64,000 nt of DNA from Seohaeicola sp024304985. GTDB lineage: Bacteria; Pseudomonadota; Alphaproteobacteria; Rhodobacterales; Rhodobacteraceae. The stretch spans positions 62,001 to 126,000 of the forward strand of contig NZ_JARAMP010000002.1 of the NCBI RefSeq assembly GCF_028802875.1, written 5' to 3'. The position numbers were made by a program, and so were the translations under genes. Position 1 is the first letter of the stretch. Each line of letters starts with the position of its first letter. Below are positions 1 through 8,365 of this stretch, piece by piece. A model generated the notes under the pieces. It was not told where the DNA came from and did no database searches. It saw only the letters and a list, made by a program, of their open reading frames with translations.

Positions 1-1
1 G

Positions 2-751
2 GGCGGGGCTGTGGTCTTTGCCACCCTTGCGCTGTTGCGCGGCGATGCGCTGTTTTCGCGCGATCTGCTGGCGCGCTCGGTGCTGATCCGGAATACAGGA
101 GAGTTGATCGGCACCATCGGATTTGTCAGCGCCATCGTGCTGACGCCGCTGTCGTCGGCCTCGGCCATTCTGCAGGCCACGCCGCTGGTGGTCACGCTGG
201 GAGCAGCGCTGTTTCTGGGCGAGCAGGTCGGTTGGCGTCGCTGGAGCGCGATCCTTGTGGGGTTTGCAGGGGTTCTGCTGATCATCCGGCCGGGCCTTGC
301 GGCGTTCGAGCCGTTGTCGCTTCTGGCGCTTCTGGGTGTGTTCGGACTGGCGGTGCGCGATCTGGCGACACGTGCCGTGCCCCGCGCGATCTCGTCGATG
401 CAGTTGTCTACCTATGCCTTCGCCACGCTGGTGCCGGCCGGTCTGGGGATGCTGACCTTCACCGGGCAAGGTCTGCGGATGCTGACACCTCTGGAAGGCG
501 CGCTGATGGCGGCGGCTCTGGGCTTTGGCGTTCTGGCCTATTACGCGATCGTGGCGGCGATGCGGATGGGGGATGTGGCGGTGATCACGCCGTTCCGCTA
601 TTCGCGACTGGTCTTTGCCTTGGGGTTCGGCGTCCTGTTCTTCGGCGAGCGTCCGGACGCGATGACGCTTGCGGGATCTGCGCTGATCGTGGCCTCGGGG
701 ATCTATACCTTTTGGCGTGAAGCGCGACTGCAGCGCGGGCCCCGGCACTGA
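2..751 (+). CDS. EamA/DMT-family transporter, 5' end cut by window
   Basis: This is the C-terminal part of a drug/metabolite-type membrane permease with EamA repeats. The frame is open to the left edge of the window, so the true start lies outside and roughly the first one or two transmembrane helices are missing; family members usually have about 290-300 residues and 250 codons are present. Visible features are a run of hydrophobic helices, the end of the first EamA repeat (LGEQVGWRRWSAILVGFAG) and the second repeat ending in a similar FFGERPDAMTLAGSALI segment, which is the internal duplication typical of the family. It would sit in the inner membrane and export small metabolites; the substrate cannot be read from sequence. 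Its stop is about 175 nt before eno and the two are probably separate transcription units. Confidence 0.85.
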   Translation, partial: GGAVVFATLALLRGDALFSRDLLARSVLIRNTGELIGTIGFVSAIVLTPLSSASAILQATPLVVTLGAALFLGEQVGWRRWSAILVGFAGVLLIIRPGLAAFEPLSLLALLGVFGLAVRDLATRAVPRAISSMQLSTYAFATLVPAGLGMLTFTGQGLRMLTPLEGALMAAALGFGVLAYYAIVAAMRMGDVAVITPFRYSRLVFALGFGVLFFGERPDAMTLAGSALIVASGIYTFWREARLQRGPRH

Positions 752-926
752 TCCAAGCCGCCATGCGGCGCGCAAGCCGATGAATCCGGCCCTTGCGGCA
801 AGATTGTTGACGGCAAAGGCGAAAACCTTGCGGGGTTAGCGCAATCCTGTGCGCTGGCCCCTTTTCCTTGGCCGCCGCGCCCTCTAAAAGCCCCCCAACG
901 CATCGCCATAGCCCAAGGAACTGACC

Positions 927-2201
927 ATGAGCACGATCATCGACATCCACGCCCGCGAAATCCTCGACAGCCGGGGCAACCCCACGGTTGAGGTCGATGT
1001 GATCCTGGAAGATGGCACGATGGGGCGCGCGGCTGTGCCATCGGGTGCATCCACAGGCGCGCATGAGGCGGTCGAGCGGCGGGATGGCGACAAGACCCGC
1101 TACATGGGCAAGGGCGTGCTGGAAGCCTGCGCCGCCGTCAATGGCGAGATCGCCGAGACGCTTCTTGGCATGGACGCCACAGAGCAGGTGGCCATCGACC
1201 TGAGCATGATCGAGTTGGACGGCACGCCCAACAAGGCGCGTCTGGGGGCGAATGCGATCCTTGGTGTCAGCCTTGCCGTGGCCAAGGCGGCGGCGGATTT
1301 CACCACCCAGCCGCTGTATCGTTACATCGGCGGCACATCCGCCCGCGTACTGCCCGTGCCGATGATGAACATCATCAACGGGGGCGAGCATGCCGACAAT
1401 CCGATCGACATTCAGGAATTCATGATCATGCCGGTTGCCGCCACTTCGATCCGCGAAGCGGTGCGCATGGGTGCCGAAGTTTTCCACACGCTGAAGAAAG
1501 AGCTGTCCGCAGCGGGTCTGGCCACCGGCGTCGGCGATGAGGGCGGATTTGCCCCCAACCTGTCCAGCACGCGCGAGGCGTTGGATTTCATCCTGAAATC
1601 CATCGAAAAGGCGGGCTATACACCCGGCGAGGATATCCATCTGGCGCTTGACTGCGCCGCGACCGAGTATTTCAAGGATGGCAAATACGTCCTGTCGGGC
1701 GAGGGCAAGACCCTGAGCAGCGACCAGAACGTCGATTATCTGGCCGCCCTGTGCGCCGATTACCCGATCATCTCGATCGAGGATGGCTGTGCCGAGGATG
1801 ATTGGGATGGCTGGCGCGCGCTGACCGAACGTCTGGGCGCGAAGGTGCAACTGGTGGGGGATGACCTGTTCGTGACCAACCCCGCCCGCCTTCAGATGGG
1901 CATTGATCGCGGCTGCGGCAATGCGATGCTGGTCAAGGTGAACCAGATCGGCACCCTGACCGAAACCCTGCGCGCGGTGGATATGGCGCATCGCGCCCGC
2001 ATGACCAATGTGATGTCGCATCGTTCGGGCGAGACCGAGGATGCCACCATCGCCGATCTGGCCGTGGCCACGAATTGCGGACAGATCAAGACCGGCTCGC
2101 TGGCCCGTTCCGACCGGTTGGCGAAATACAACCAGTTGATCCGGATCGAGGAATCGCTGGCCGATACCGCCATTTATGCAGGCCGCTCAATCCTGCGCTA
2201 A
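927..2201 (+). CDS. eno: Enolase (phosphopyruvate hydratase)
   Basis: Enolase converts 2-phosphoglycerate to phosphoenolpyruvate in lower glycolysis and is also part of RNA degradosome-type complexes in some bacteria. The 424 residues match the normal family length. The N-terminal domain starts with the characteristic IHAREILDSRGNPTVEVDV, the catalytic loop VPSGASTGAHEA is present, and the C-terminal barrel carries the metal-binding SIEDGCAEDDWDGW segment (the aspartate and glutamate ligands), the catalytic lysine region MLVKVNQIGTLTE and the signature SHRSGETEDATIADLAV. The ATG is preceded by AAGGA at a good distance. It stands alone between a transporter fragment and a secreted fasciclin protein and is closed by a strong intrinsic terminator right after the stop. 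Confidence 0.98.
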   Translation: MSTIIDIHAREILDSRGNPTVEVDVILEDGTMGRAAVPSGASTGAHEAVERRDGDKTRYMGKGVLEACAAVNGEIAETLLGMDATEQVAIDLSMIELDGTPNKARLGANAILGVSLAVAKAAADFTTQPLYRYIGGTSARVLPVPMMNIINGGEHADNPIDIQEFMIMPVAATSIREAVRMGAEVFHTLKKELSAAGLATGVGDEGGFAPNLSSTREALDFILKSIEKAGYTPGEDIHLALDCAATEYFKDGKYVLSGEGKTLSSDQNVDYLAALCADYPIISIEDGCAEDDWDGWRALTERLGAKVQLVGDDLFVTNPARLQMGIDRGCGNAMLVKVNQIGTLTETLRAVDMAHRARMTNVMSHRSGETEDATIADLAVATNCGQIKTGSLARSDRLAKYNQLIRIEESLADTAIYAGRSILR

Positions 2202-2223
2202 GCGCGAAGCGATGCCAGCCTCC

Positions 2224-2252
2224 AAAGCGGCCCCGACTGTGGGCCGCTTTTT
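2224..2252 (+). terminator. Rho-independent terminator of eno
   Basis: A 10-bp perfect stem AAAGCGGCCC/GGGCCGCTTT with a 7-nt loop begins 22 nt after the eno stop and runs into a short T-tract. This is a canonical intrinsic terminator. Confidence 0.85.
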
Positions 2253-2259
2253 CACATCC

Positions 2260-2286
2260 CGTTTCTTCTTGCTGCAAGTATCCTCG
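2260..2286. repeat. Dispersed intergenic motif, copy A
   Basis: The sequence CGTTTCTTCTTGCTGCAAGT followed by ATCCTCG recurs with few changes at 9673-9699 (inverted) and 33714-33737, always outside genes. The common core is TTCTTCTTGC-n-n-CAA(A/G)TATCC. This copy lies directly behind the eno terminator. Confidence 0.6.
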
Positions 2287-2420
2287 CCGAAGGCATGCGA
2301 CCGCGCGGCCGGACGGCGCATCTGAAAAAATGCATGCTGCGTGAAACTAATTTTCCCTCCCCGCCGTGACTGACACATGCCCCACCTGAATGGGGCGCAG
2401 CTCAAATGGGAGAGAGACCG

Positions 2421-2972
2421 ATGAACAGCACGATCAAGGCCCTGCTACTGGCCACAAGCCTGACCACCGCCTCGGCCGCCATGGCCGCCAATCCGCAGGT
2501 CGGTGGCGCGGATATGTTCGAGACCCGCAACATCGTCGAGAATGCCGTCAATTCCGCTGACCACACCACGCTGGTCGCCGCAGTGCAGGCCGCCGAACTG
2601 GTCGAGACGCTGCAAGGCCCCGGCCCTTTCACCGTTTTCGCGCCGGTCAATGATGCCTTCGCCGCCCTGCCTGCGGGCACGGTCGAGACCCTGCTCAAGC
2701 CCGAGAACAAGGCCATGTTGCAGAAGGTGCTGACCGCCCATGTGGTGGCTGGCAACATGTCCACGGCCCAGATCGCGGCGCGGGCGCGGGCCAGCGCGGA
2801 CGGATTTTATCATTTCAATGCCGTATCCGGCGATGCGCTATCGGCTCAGGTGCGTGGGCGCAATCTTTACATCTACGACGAAAGCGGCAGCGCGGCGCGG
2901 GTCACGATCTCGGATGTGGTCCAGTCCAATGGCGTGATCCATGTGGTCAACACGGTGCTTGTGCCCAAGTGA
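2421..2972 (+). CDS. Secreted fasciclin (FAS1) domain protein
   Basis: A 183-residue exported protein with one FAS1 (fasciclin/beta-Ig-H3) domain. Residues 1 to about 22 form a signal peptide ending in a typical SAAMAA cleavage region, followed by a FAS1 fold with the family hallmarks GPFTVFAPVNDAFAALP and the C-terminal ISDVVQSNGVIHVVNTVL segment. FAS1 proteins mediate adhesion or act as small extracytoplasmic binding proteins; the ligand here is unknown. I chose the ATG at 2421, preceded by GGGAGAGA, rather than an upstream in-frame ATG at 2406, because only the shorter form starts directly with a signal peptide. A short inverted repeat (GCCCCA/TGGGGC) lies in the leader. It appears to be monocistronic. 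Confidence 0.9.
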   Translation: MNSTIKALLLATSLTTASAAMAANPQVGGADMFETRNIVENAVNSADHTTLVAAVQAAELVETLQGPGPFTVFAPVNDAFAALPAGTVETLLKPENKAMLQKVLTAHVVAGNMSTAQIAARARASADGFYHFNAVSGDALSAQVRGRNLYIYDESGSAARVTISDVVQSNGVIHVVNTVLVPK

Positions 2973-3106
2973 CGACAGGACAGGTCGCCTGATCCTGATG
3001 TCATGAAGGCAAGGACCGGGTGGCCTCAGGCGGGGGCGGAGTCTTGTGGCAGCAAGAACCGTCCCCGTTCAATCACGATTTCCGTTCCATTCCGAGGAAG
3101 AGTGCG

Positions 3107-3265
3107 ATGCGCCCCCGTTCCGATCTGGAAACACCGCCCACGCGCCCGGCCACAGGCGATCACAAACCGGGGCCGCGTCGGGGTATAAGGTTGCAGGAAG
3201 GGCTGGTCCTTGCGCTGCTGGGCGTGATGATGGCCTGCGCCTGGGCCATCACATTGACGGGCTGA
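3107..3265 (+). CDS. Small single-span membrane protein
   Basis: A 52-residue protein with a polar, proline- and arginine-rich N-terminal half and one hydrophobic segment near the C-terminus (LVLALLGVMMACAWAITLTG). The ATG is preceded by GAGGAAG, a good ribosome-binding site, and downstream lies the convergent pgi gene with a 26-nt gap. It resembles the short membrane proteins that are common in this bacterial group, but I do not recognise a named family and cannot give a function. Being so short, it is a probable rather than certain gene. Confidence 0.55.
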   Translation: MRPRSDLETPPTRPATGDHKPGPRRGIRLQEGLVLALLGVMMACAWAITLTG

Positions 3266-3291
3266 GAATACGCGACCGATTGGATCTTGGC

Positions 3292-4893
3292 CTATCGACC
3301 GGTCAGGAAACCGATCAGTGCGCGGGTCGAGCCGTCCTTGGTGGCCGTATCGCCCCCCTCCAGCAGTGGTTGCAGCGCCGTGGCCAGTTCCTTGCCCAGT
3401 TCCACCCCCCATTGATCGAAACTGTTGATCCCAAGGATCACGCCTTCGACAAAGACACGGTGTTCATACAGCGCCACGATCTGCCCCAGACGGCGGGGTG
3501 TCAGCCTGTCATAGGCCAGCGTGACCGAGGGCCTGTTGCCCGGAAAGACCCGGTGCCGCGCCTGTCGCTCCAATTCGGCCCCGGTCAACCCCTTGGCCGT
3601 CATGATGGCGCGAGCTTCATCCAGCGACCGCCCTGTCATCAAGGCCTCGGACTGGGCAAGGCAATTGGCGATCAGCAGGCGGTGCTGGTGCGCCAGATCA
3701 GGCTCATGCCCTTGGGCGGCGATCAGGAATTCACAGGGGATGACATCGGTGCCCTGATGGATCAGCTGGTAAAAGGCGTGTTGTCCATTGGTGCCCGGCT
3801 CGCCCCAGACGACAGGTCCCGAGGGACGGGACAGGTCGCTGCCATCCATGGAAACGCGCTTGCCATTGCTCTCCATCTCGAGTTGCTGGAGATAGGCCGG
3901 AAGGCGCGACAGGCGCTGATCATAGGGCAGCACGGCCCGCGTGGCATGGCCCTGCACCTGACGGTGCCAGATGCCGGTCAACGCCAGAAGGACGGGCAGA
4001 TTCGCGTCAAGCGGCGCTTTGCGGAAATGCGCATCCATCGCTGCCGCCCCGCCAAGCATCTGGCGAAAATGCTCAGGCCCGACAGCAAGCATCAGCGACA
4101 GCCCAATCGGCCCCCACACGGAATAACGTCCGCCCACCCAATCTTCGAAACCGAAGACGCGGTCGGAGCCGATGCCGAAGGCGGCGGCCTTGTCTGCCGC
4201 TGTGGACAGGGCCACGAACTGCGCGCCGGGTTCTGCAACGCTGGCCGCCATCCATTCGCGCGCCGTGGCAGCGTTTGTCATCGTCTCGATCGTGGTGAAG
4301 GTCTTGGAGGCCACGATGACCAGCGTCCGTGCCGGGTCCAGACCCTTGAGCGTATCCGCGATATGCGCCCCGTCCACGTTCGACACGAAATGACAGCGCG
4401 GGCCGTCGTGATAAGGGGCCAGCGCCAGCGTGGCCATAGCGGGGCCAAGGTCGGACCCGCCTATCCCGATATTGACCACATCGGAGATGCGACCGCCCTG
4501 CCCCGTGATGCGGCCTGCACGGATGGAGTCGGCAAATGCCTCCATCCTTGCGCGGGTCGCGCGGATACCGGGCAACACGTCCTGTCCATCGACGCGGATG
4601 ACTGCATCATCCGGCGCACGCAGGGCCGTGTGCAGAACGGCGCGGCCCTCGGTTTCGTTGATCTTCGCACCGGAGAACATCGCGTCGCGCCATGTCTCGA
4701 CATCCGCCGCGCGCGCGAGATCCAGCAAGCCAGCCCGGATATCGTCGTCGATCCCGGTCTTGGAGTAGTCGAACAGCAGCCCGTCAACCTGGGCGGAAAA
4801 CCGGGCTGCGCGGTCCGGATCCGCCGCAAAAAGGGACAGGATCCGTGGGGGTGTCATGGCCGCAAGGCGGCTCCAGCAGTCATCCATCGTCAT
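3292..4893 (-). CDS. pgi: Glucose-6-phosphate isomerase
   Basis: Pgi interconverts glucose 6-phosphate and fructose 6-phosphate in the cytoplasm. The 533-residue product shows two SIS domains with the family hallmarks SKTFTTIETMTNA, VGGRYSVWGPIGLS and the C-terminal signature FDQWGVELGKELA, which carries the catalytic lysine. I place the start at the ATG at 4893, which overlaps the pgl stop codon by ATGA; a TTG three codons upstream is possible but unlikely. It is the last gene of zwf-pgl-pgi, so glucose 6-phosphate can be drawn into the oxidative branch or Entner-Doudoroff route, and hexose phosphates can be recycled. The opposite strand carries a very long open frame that is only a codon-bias shadow. 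Confidence 0.97.
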   Translation of the reverse strand: MTMDDCWSRLAAMTPPRILSLFAADPDRAARFSAQVDGLLFDYSKTGIDDDIRAGLLDLARAADVETWRDAMFSGAKINETEGRAVLHTALRAPDDAVIRVDGQDVLPGIRATRARMEAFADSIRAGRITGQGGRISDVVNIGIGGSDLGPAMATLALAPYHDGPRCHFVSNVDGAHIADTLKGLDPARTLVIVASKTFTTIETMTNAATAREWMAASVAEPGAQFVALSTAADKAAAFGIGSDRVFGFEDWVGGRYSVWGPIGLSLMLAVGPEHFRQMLGGAAAMDAHFRKAPLDANLPVLLALTGIWHRQVQGHATRAVLPYDQRLSRLPAYLQQLEMESNGKRVSMDGSDLSRPSGPVVWGEPGTNGQHAFYQLIHQGTDVIPCEFLIAAQGHEPDLAHQHRLLIANCLAQSEALMTGRSLDEARAIMTAKGLTGAELERQARHRVFPGNRPSVTLAYDRLTPRRLGQIVALYEHRVFVEGVILGINSFDQWGVELGKELATALQPLLEGGDTATKDGSTRALIGFLTGR

Positions 4894-5561
4894 GCGGCCC
4901 AATGCACCTCTGCCTCATTCAGGATCGCGGCCACTGGCGCCTCTTCCGGCGGCAGGGTCAGCGCGCGTTCAAGCGCGGTGCGTTTTTCATCGCCGGTGAT
5001 GACAAGATGCAGGCTCATGGCATCGCAGATCACGCGTGCGCTCAGGCTGACGCGCGTGCAGGCCAGACCTGCGGCGCGCATCGACACCAGGATCGGCGCA
5101 GCCGGGTCAAGTGCGAGGCGCAGGTTGTCGCCACGGGGAAAGAGGCTGGCCGTGTGCATGTCGGTCCCCATGCCCAGAAGGGCAACCGACACCGGCAGAA
5201 GGGGCTCGATCCGGGTTTCGACCTCGGACAGGCTATCTTCCGGGTCGTCCCCTCCCGCATAGAAGGGATGAAAGGTCGCCGCCCCAGCCCGTCCCGTCAA
5301 CAGCCGCGCGCGCACCAGCCCGGCGTTGGACCGAGGGTCATCCTGCGGCACCCAGCGTTCATCGCTGAGCATGACATCGACGCGGGACCAGTCCAGATCG
5401 GCATCGCAAAGCGCATCGAAGATCGGCCCCGGCGTCGTGCCGCCCGGCACGACCAGCGTGGCGCGATCCTCGTGCATCAGGGCGGCGGTCAGCTTGCCCG
5501 CCAGCACATTGGCCAGATTGATGGCCAGCATCTCGGCATCGGCATATTCGTGCATATTCAT
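4890..5561 (-). CDS. pgl: 6-phosphogluconolactonase
   Basis: Pgl (DevB/SOL type) hydrolyses 6-phosphoglucono-lactone to 6-phosphogluconate, the step after glucose-6-phosphate dehydrogenase. The 223 residues are the normal length. Visible hallmarks are the VPGGTTPGPIFDAL phosphate-binding loop near residue 40, the SDERWVPQDDPRSNAGLVR motif, and the TALLGMGTD-like region (here VALLGMGTDMHTASLFP). Both borders are four-base ATGA overlaps, with zwf upstream and pgi downstream, which strongly suggests translational coupling within one mRNA. It is on the short side for the family but complete. Confidence 0.95.
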   Translation of the reverse strand: MNMHEYADAEMLAINLANVLAGKLTAALMHEDRATLVVPGGTTPGPIFDALCDADLDWSRVDVMLSDERWVPQDDPRSNAGLVRARLLTGRAGAATFHPFYAGGDDPEDSLSEVETRIEPLLPVSVALLGMGTDMHTASLFPRGDNLRLALDPAAPILVSMRAAGLACTRVSLSARVICDAMSLHLVITGDEKRTALERALTLPPEEAPVAAILNEAEVHWAA

Positions 5562-7012
5562 GTCCGGATCTCCCTCCAGCGGCGACCGTCACGGTGCATC
5601 AGGGCCAGCGCCTCTTCGGGGCCGGCGCTGCCTGAATCATACAGTATGGGCTCGGTCCCGCCCGCGTCCCATGCCGCAATGATCGGGTCGGTCCAGGCCC
5701 AGGCGGCCTCGACCTCGTCGCCGCGCATGAAAAGGGTCTGATTGCCTCGGATCACATCCATGATCAGCCGCTCGTAAGCATCGGGCACATCCTCGGCGTC
5801 CGGTCCCAGCGCCTCGGTGAACGTCATGTCCAGTGGCACATCAATCAAACGCATCCCCCCCGGCCCCGGTTCCTTGATCGTCACATCAAGGTCGATGCCT
5901 TCATTGGGTTGCAGCCGGATGGTCAGGATATTGCGGTGCCGCCCCGCCTCGGCCCCGAAGATGGAATGCGGCGCTTCCTTGAACACGACCGCGATTTCCG
6001 AGGTGCGCGCACGCAGGCGTTTGCCAGTGCGCAGATAGAAGGGCGTGCCCGCCCATCGCCAATTGCTGATATGCGCCTTGAGGGCGACGAAGCTTTCGGT
6101 GGTTGAGGCTTGGTTGTCCACATGATCGCGATACCCCGGCTTGTCGCCATCGGCGCGGTATTGGCCACGCACGATCTGCGCGGGGGCTACGGGATCTAGG
6201 GCGCGGATAACCTTGAGCTTTTCGTCCCGCACGGCGGCGGGATCGAACTTGGCGGGGGGTTCCATCGCGATCAGGCACAAAAGCTGCATCAGATGGTTCT
6301 GGACCATGTCGCGCATGGCCCCCGCGCGATCGTAGTAATCGCCACGCCCGCCGACGCCCACGGTCTCGGCCACGGTGATCTGAATATGATCGACATACTG
6401 GCTGTTCCACAATGGTTCGAACAGCATGTTGCCGAAGCGGATCGCCATCAGGTTCTGGACGGTTTCCTTGCCCAGATAATGGTCGATCCGGTAGATCTGT
6501 GTTTCGTCGAAATGCTGCGCCAGCGTACGGTTCAGATCGCGAGCCGTTTCAAGATCGCGGCCAAAGGGTTTTTCAACCACGATCCTTGCCCCCGCATCCG
6601 CCATGCCGTGACGGTGCAGACGCTCTGCCAAGGGGCCGAAAAGCGCCGGTCCGACAGAAAAGTAATAGGCCTTGATCCGGTCGCGCGACATCAGGCCGGC
6701 GAGACGGTCCCAGCCTTCATCGCCCATCGCGTCCAGTGTGACGTAATGCAGATCGTCGAGAAAGGCGCTGCGTTGCGCAGGGCTATGGGTATGGGGAGTG
6801 TCGAACTCATCAAGGGCGGCGGCCACGAAGTCACGATAGGCCGCGTCCGACATGTCGGCGCGCGCGGCCCCGATCAGCCGGGTGCCCGGTTGCATCTGCC
6901 CCGCGCAATAGCGCCGGAACAGCGCCGGCAGGATCTTGCGCCGCGCCAGATCGCCGGTGCCGCCGAAGATGACCAGATCGAAAGGATCGACCGGAATGAC
7001 CCGTGATGCCAT
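5558..7012 (-). CDS. zwf: Glucose-6-phosphate 1-dehydrogenase
   Basis: Zwf oxidises glucose 6-phosphate to 6-phosphogluconolactone with reduction of NAD(P)+, feeding the pentose phosphate and Entner-Doudoroff routes. The 484-residue protein has the N-terminal dinucleotide-binding loop FGGTGDLARRK (about residues 16-26) and the active-site signature RIDHYLGKETVQNL with the substrate-binding lysine and catalytic histidine. It is the first gene of zwf-pgl-pgi. The 136-nt upstream region contains a possible promoter (7085-7112) and a LacI-type palindrome (7141-7154), suggesting sugar-responsive control, but the matching regulator is not in this window. Confidence 0.97.
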   Translation of the reverse strand: MASRVIPVDPFDLVIFGGTGDLARRKILPALFRRYCAGQMQPGTRLIGAARADMSDAAYRDFVAAALDEFDTPHTHSPAQRSAFLDDLHYVTLDAMGDEGWDRLAGLMSRDRIKAYYFSVGPALFGPLAERLHRHGMADAGARIVVEKPFGRDLETARDLNRTLAQHFDETQIYRIDHYLGKETVQNLMAIRFGNMLFEPLWNSQYVDHIQITVAETVGVGGRGDYYDRAGAMRDMVQNHLMQLLCLIAMEPPAKFDPAAVRDEKLKVIRALDPVAPAQIVRGQYRADGDKPGYRDHVDNQASTTESFVALKAHISNWRWAGTPFYLRTGKRLRARTSEIAVVFKEAPHSIFGAEAGRHRNILTIRLQPNEGIDLDVTIKEPGPGGMRLIDVPLDMTFTEALGPDAEDVPDAYERLIMDVIRGNQTLFMRGDEVEAAWAWTDPIIAAWDAGGTEPILYDSGSAGPEEALALMHRDGRRWREIRT

Positions 7013-7084
7013 CAGAACAGCCCTTGTGGTTCAACAGGTTGCGCGCGGTTCGCAGGAGGTTGCGCCCGTTGCGTGTCGCGCGGG

Positions 7085-7112
7085 ACTTTATCACGCTTGG
7101 GCACGGGCACAA
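7085..7112 (-). promoter_or_regulatory. Possible zwf promoter
   Basis: Reading leftwards, TTGTGC and TAAAGT are separated by 16 nt, about 70-100 nt upstream of the zwf start. Both hexamers match the sigma-70 consensus only partly, so this is a weak call supported by position. Confidence 0.3.
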
Positions 7113-7140
7113 TGGCCGCAAACCGCAAGCGGCAAAAAAA

Positions 7141-7154
7141 TGTTAGCGCTAACG
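7141..7154. promoter_or_regulatory. LacI/GalR-type palindromic operator candidate
   Basis: TGTTAGCGCTAACG is a near-perfect 14-bp palindrome centred on GCGC, the form of a LacI/GalR-family operator (central CG step, conserved TTAGCGCTAA). It overlaps the last codons of anmK and lies about 130 nt upstream of zwf, just upstream of the candidate zwf promoter. Its most likely target is therefore the zwf-pgl-pgi operon. Confidence 0.55.
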
Positions 7155-8258
7155 TATGCCCTGAAGTACGCCGCTGAGGATGCCACCACCGACCGCCGCG
7201 CGCACACCAGTCGTCGCAGGGCCGGAGGTGGGCAGACCGCGTGCGACGCGCACGGCCAGATAGGCGAAGGCCTGCGCCTCGAGCATGTCACCGTCCAGTC
7301 CGACGGATTCGACCGGATCCACGGAACAGTCCAGACCTGCGCGCAGCATCTGCATCATGACAGGGTTGTGCCGTCCGCCACCTGTGACAAGCAGGCGCTG
7401 GGGCGGTGCAGGGCAATGTTCCATCCCGCGCATCACGGCGGCGGCGGCCATGGCGGTCATCGTGGCGGCCGCATCGGCATCGTCCAGTTCGCGCACCAGG
7501 TCCAGCATGTCGGCAAAGGCGTCTCGGTCCAGCGACTTGGGCGGCATCTTGAGGAAATAGGGCTCGTCCAGAAACAGCTCCAGCGCGCCATCGGCGACCG
7601 TGCCTTTGGCCGCCAACTGCCCCCCCTTGTCATAGGACAGGCCAAGCCGCCTGTGCACAAGGTCGTTGATCGGCGCATTAGCAGGCCCGGTGTCGAAAGC
7701 CAGCAACGCGCCCTCTTCCTCGGGCTTTGCACGCGACGGGTCGATCCATGTCAGATTGCCCACGCCGCCAAGGTTCAGAAAGGCCAGCGGTTCGGTGGCT
7801 CCGATCCATTTGGCGCAGGCAAAGTGGAAGAATGGCGCCAGCGGCGCGCCCTGCCCGCCAAGTCGCACATCGGCCGAGCGGAAATCCCAGACCACGGGCC
7901 TGCCCAGCCGTTCCGCCAGGGCTGCACCATCGCCCAGTTGATGCGAGCCACGTCCCCCCGGATCATGGGCCAGAGTCTGGCCATGAAAACCCACCAGTTC
8001 GACATCGTCGAATTGCGACAAGACCGCGTGATGCGCATCTTCGACCAGTGTCTGCGCCTCCTCCAAGCCCGGATCGCCGGGCCATTTTCCAAGGGCGGCG
8101 CGCAGCACGTCCTGCTCGGCATCCGTATAGGCGCGATAGGCGGTAGGGCCGAAGGCGCGGATCGCGATACCATCCGTTTCCACAACGGCGGCATCGACCC
8201 CGTCCAGCGAGGTGCCCGACATCGCGCCCAGAGCGCGGATCACCCTTGCCTCTTTCAT
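7149..8258 (-). CDS. anmK: Anhydro-N-acetylmuramic acid kinase
   Basis: AnmK hydrolytically opens and phosphorylates 1,6-anhydro-N-acetylmuramic acid to MurNAc-6-phosphate, recycling peptidoglycan fragments. The 369-residue product shows the kinase-type phosphate loop GAMSGTSLDGVDAAVV at its N-terminus, the GFHGQTLAHDP motif, the conserved NLGGVGNLTWI segment and the C-terminal LLVTGGGRHNP nucleotide-binding region. The start is set at the ATG at 8258, giving the standard N-terminus; a longer reading frame upstream would run into the tyrS promoter. It is transcribed divergently from tyrS, an arrangement repeated in related bacteria, and its 3' end overlaps the palindrome placed before zwf. 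Confidence 0.95.
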   Translation of the reverse strand: MKEARVIRALGAMSGTSLDGVDAAVVETDGIAIRAFGPTAYRAYTDAEQDVLRAALGKWPGDPGLEEAQTLVEDAHHAVLSQFDDVELVGFHGQTLAHDPGGRGSHQLGDGAALAERLGRPVVWDFRSADVRLGGQGAPLAPFFHFACAKWIGATEPLAFLNLGGVGNLTWIDPSRAKPEEEGALLAFDTGPANAPINDLVHRRLGLSYDKGGQLAAKGTVADGALELFLDEPYFLKMPPKSLDRDAFADMLDLVRELDDADAAATMTAMAAAAVMRGMEHCPAPPQRLLVTGGGRHNPVMMQMLRAGLDCSVDPVESVGLDGDMLEAQAFAYLAVRVARGLPTSGPATTGVRAAVGGGILSGVLQGIR

Positions 8259-8306
8259 CCCGTCAAACCCCTGCTCTGCTGGCCTGTCCCGGCCCCCGAA
8301 TTGCGG

Positions 8307-8335
8307 TTTGCATGCCCCGCTTTGCACTCTATACA
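8307..8335 (+). promoter_or_regulatory. Candidate tyrS promoter
   Basis: TTTGCA and TATACA are separated by 17 nt and end 30 nt before the tyrS ATG, a plausible sigma-70 promoter in the 107-nt anmK/tyrS divergent gap. Confidence 0.4.
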
Positions 8336-8365
8336 TGCCGCGCAAACCACCAAGGGACAAGAGAG

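Noticed and set aside
585..2021. Long open frame antisense to eno
   Set aside because: It is a GC3 shadow of eno, has a histidine/arginine-rich low-quality composition and no ribosome-binding site.
3046..5262. 738-codon plus-strand frame over pgi and pgl
   Set aside because: Two convincing genes on the opposite strand account for the sequence; the frame has biased composition and no family resemblance.
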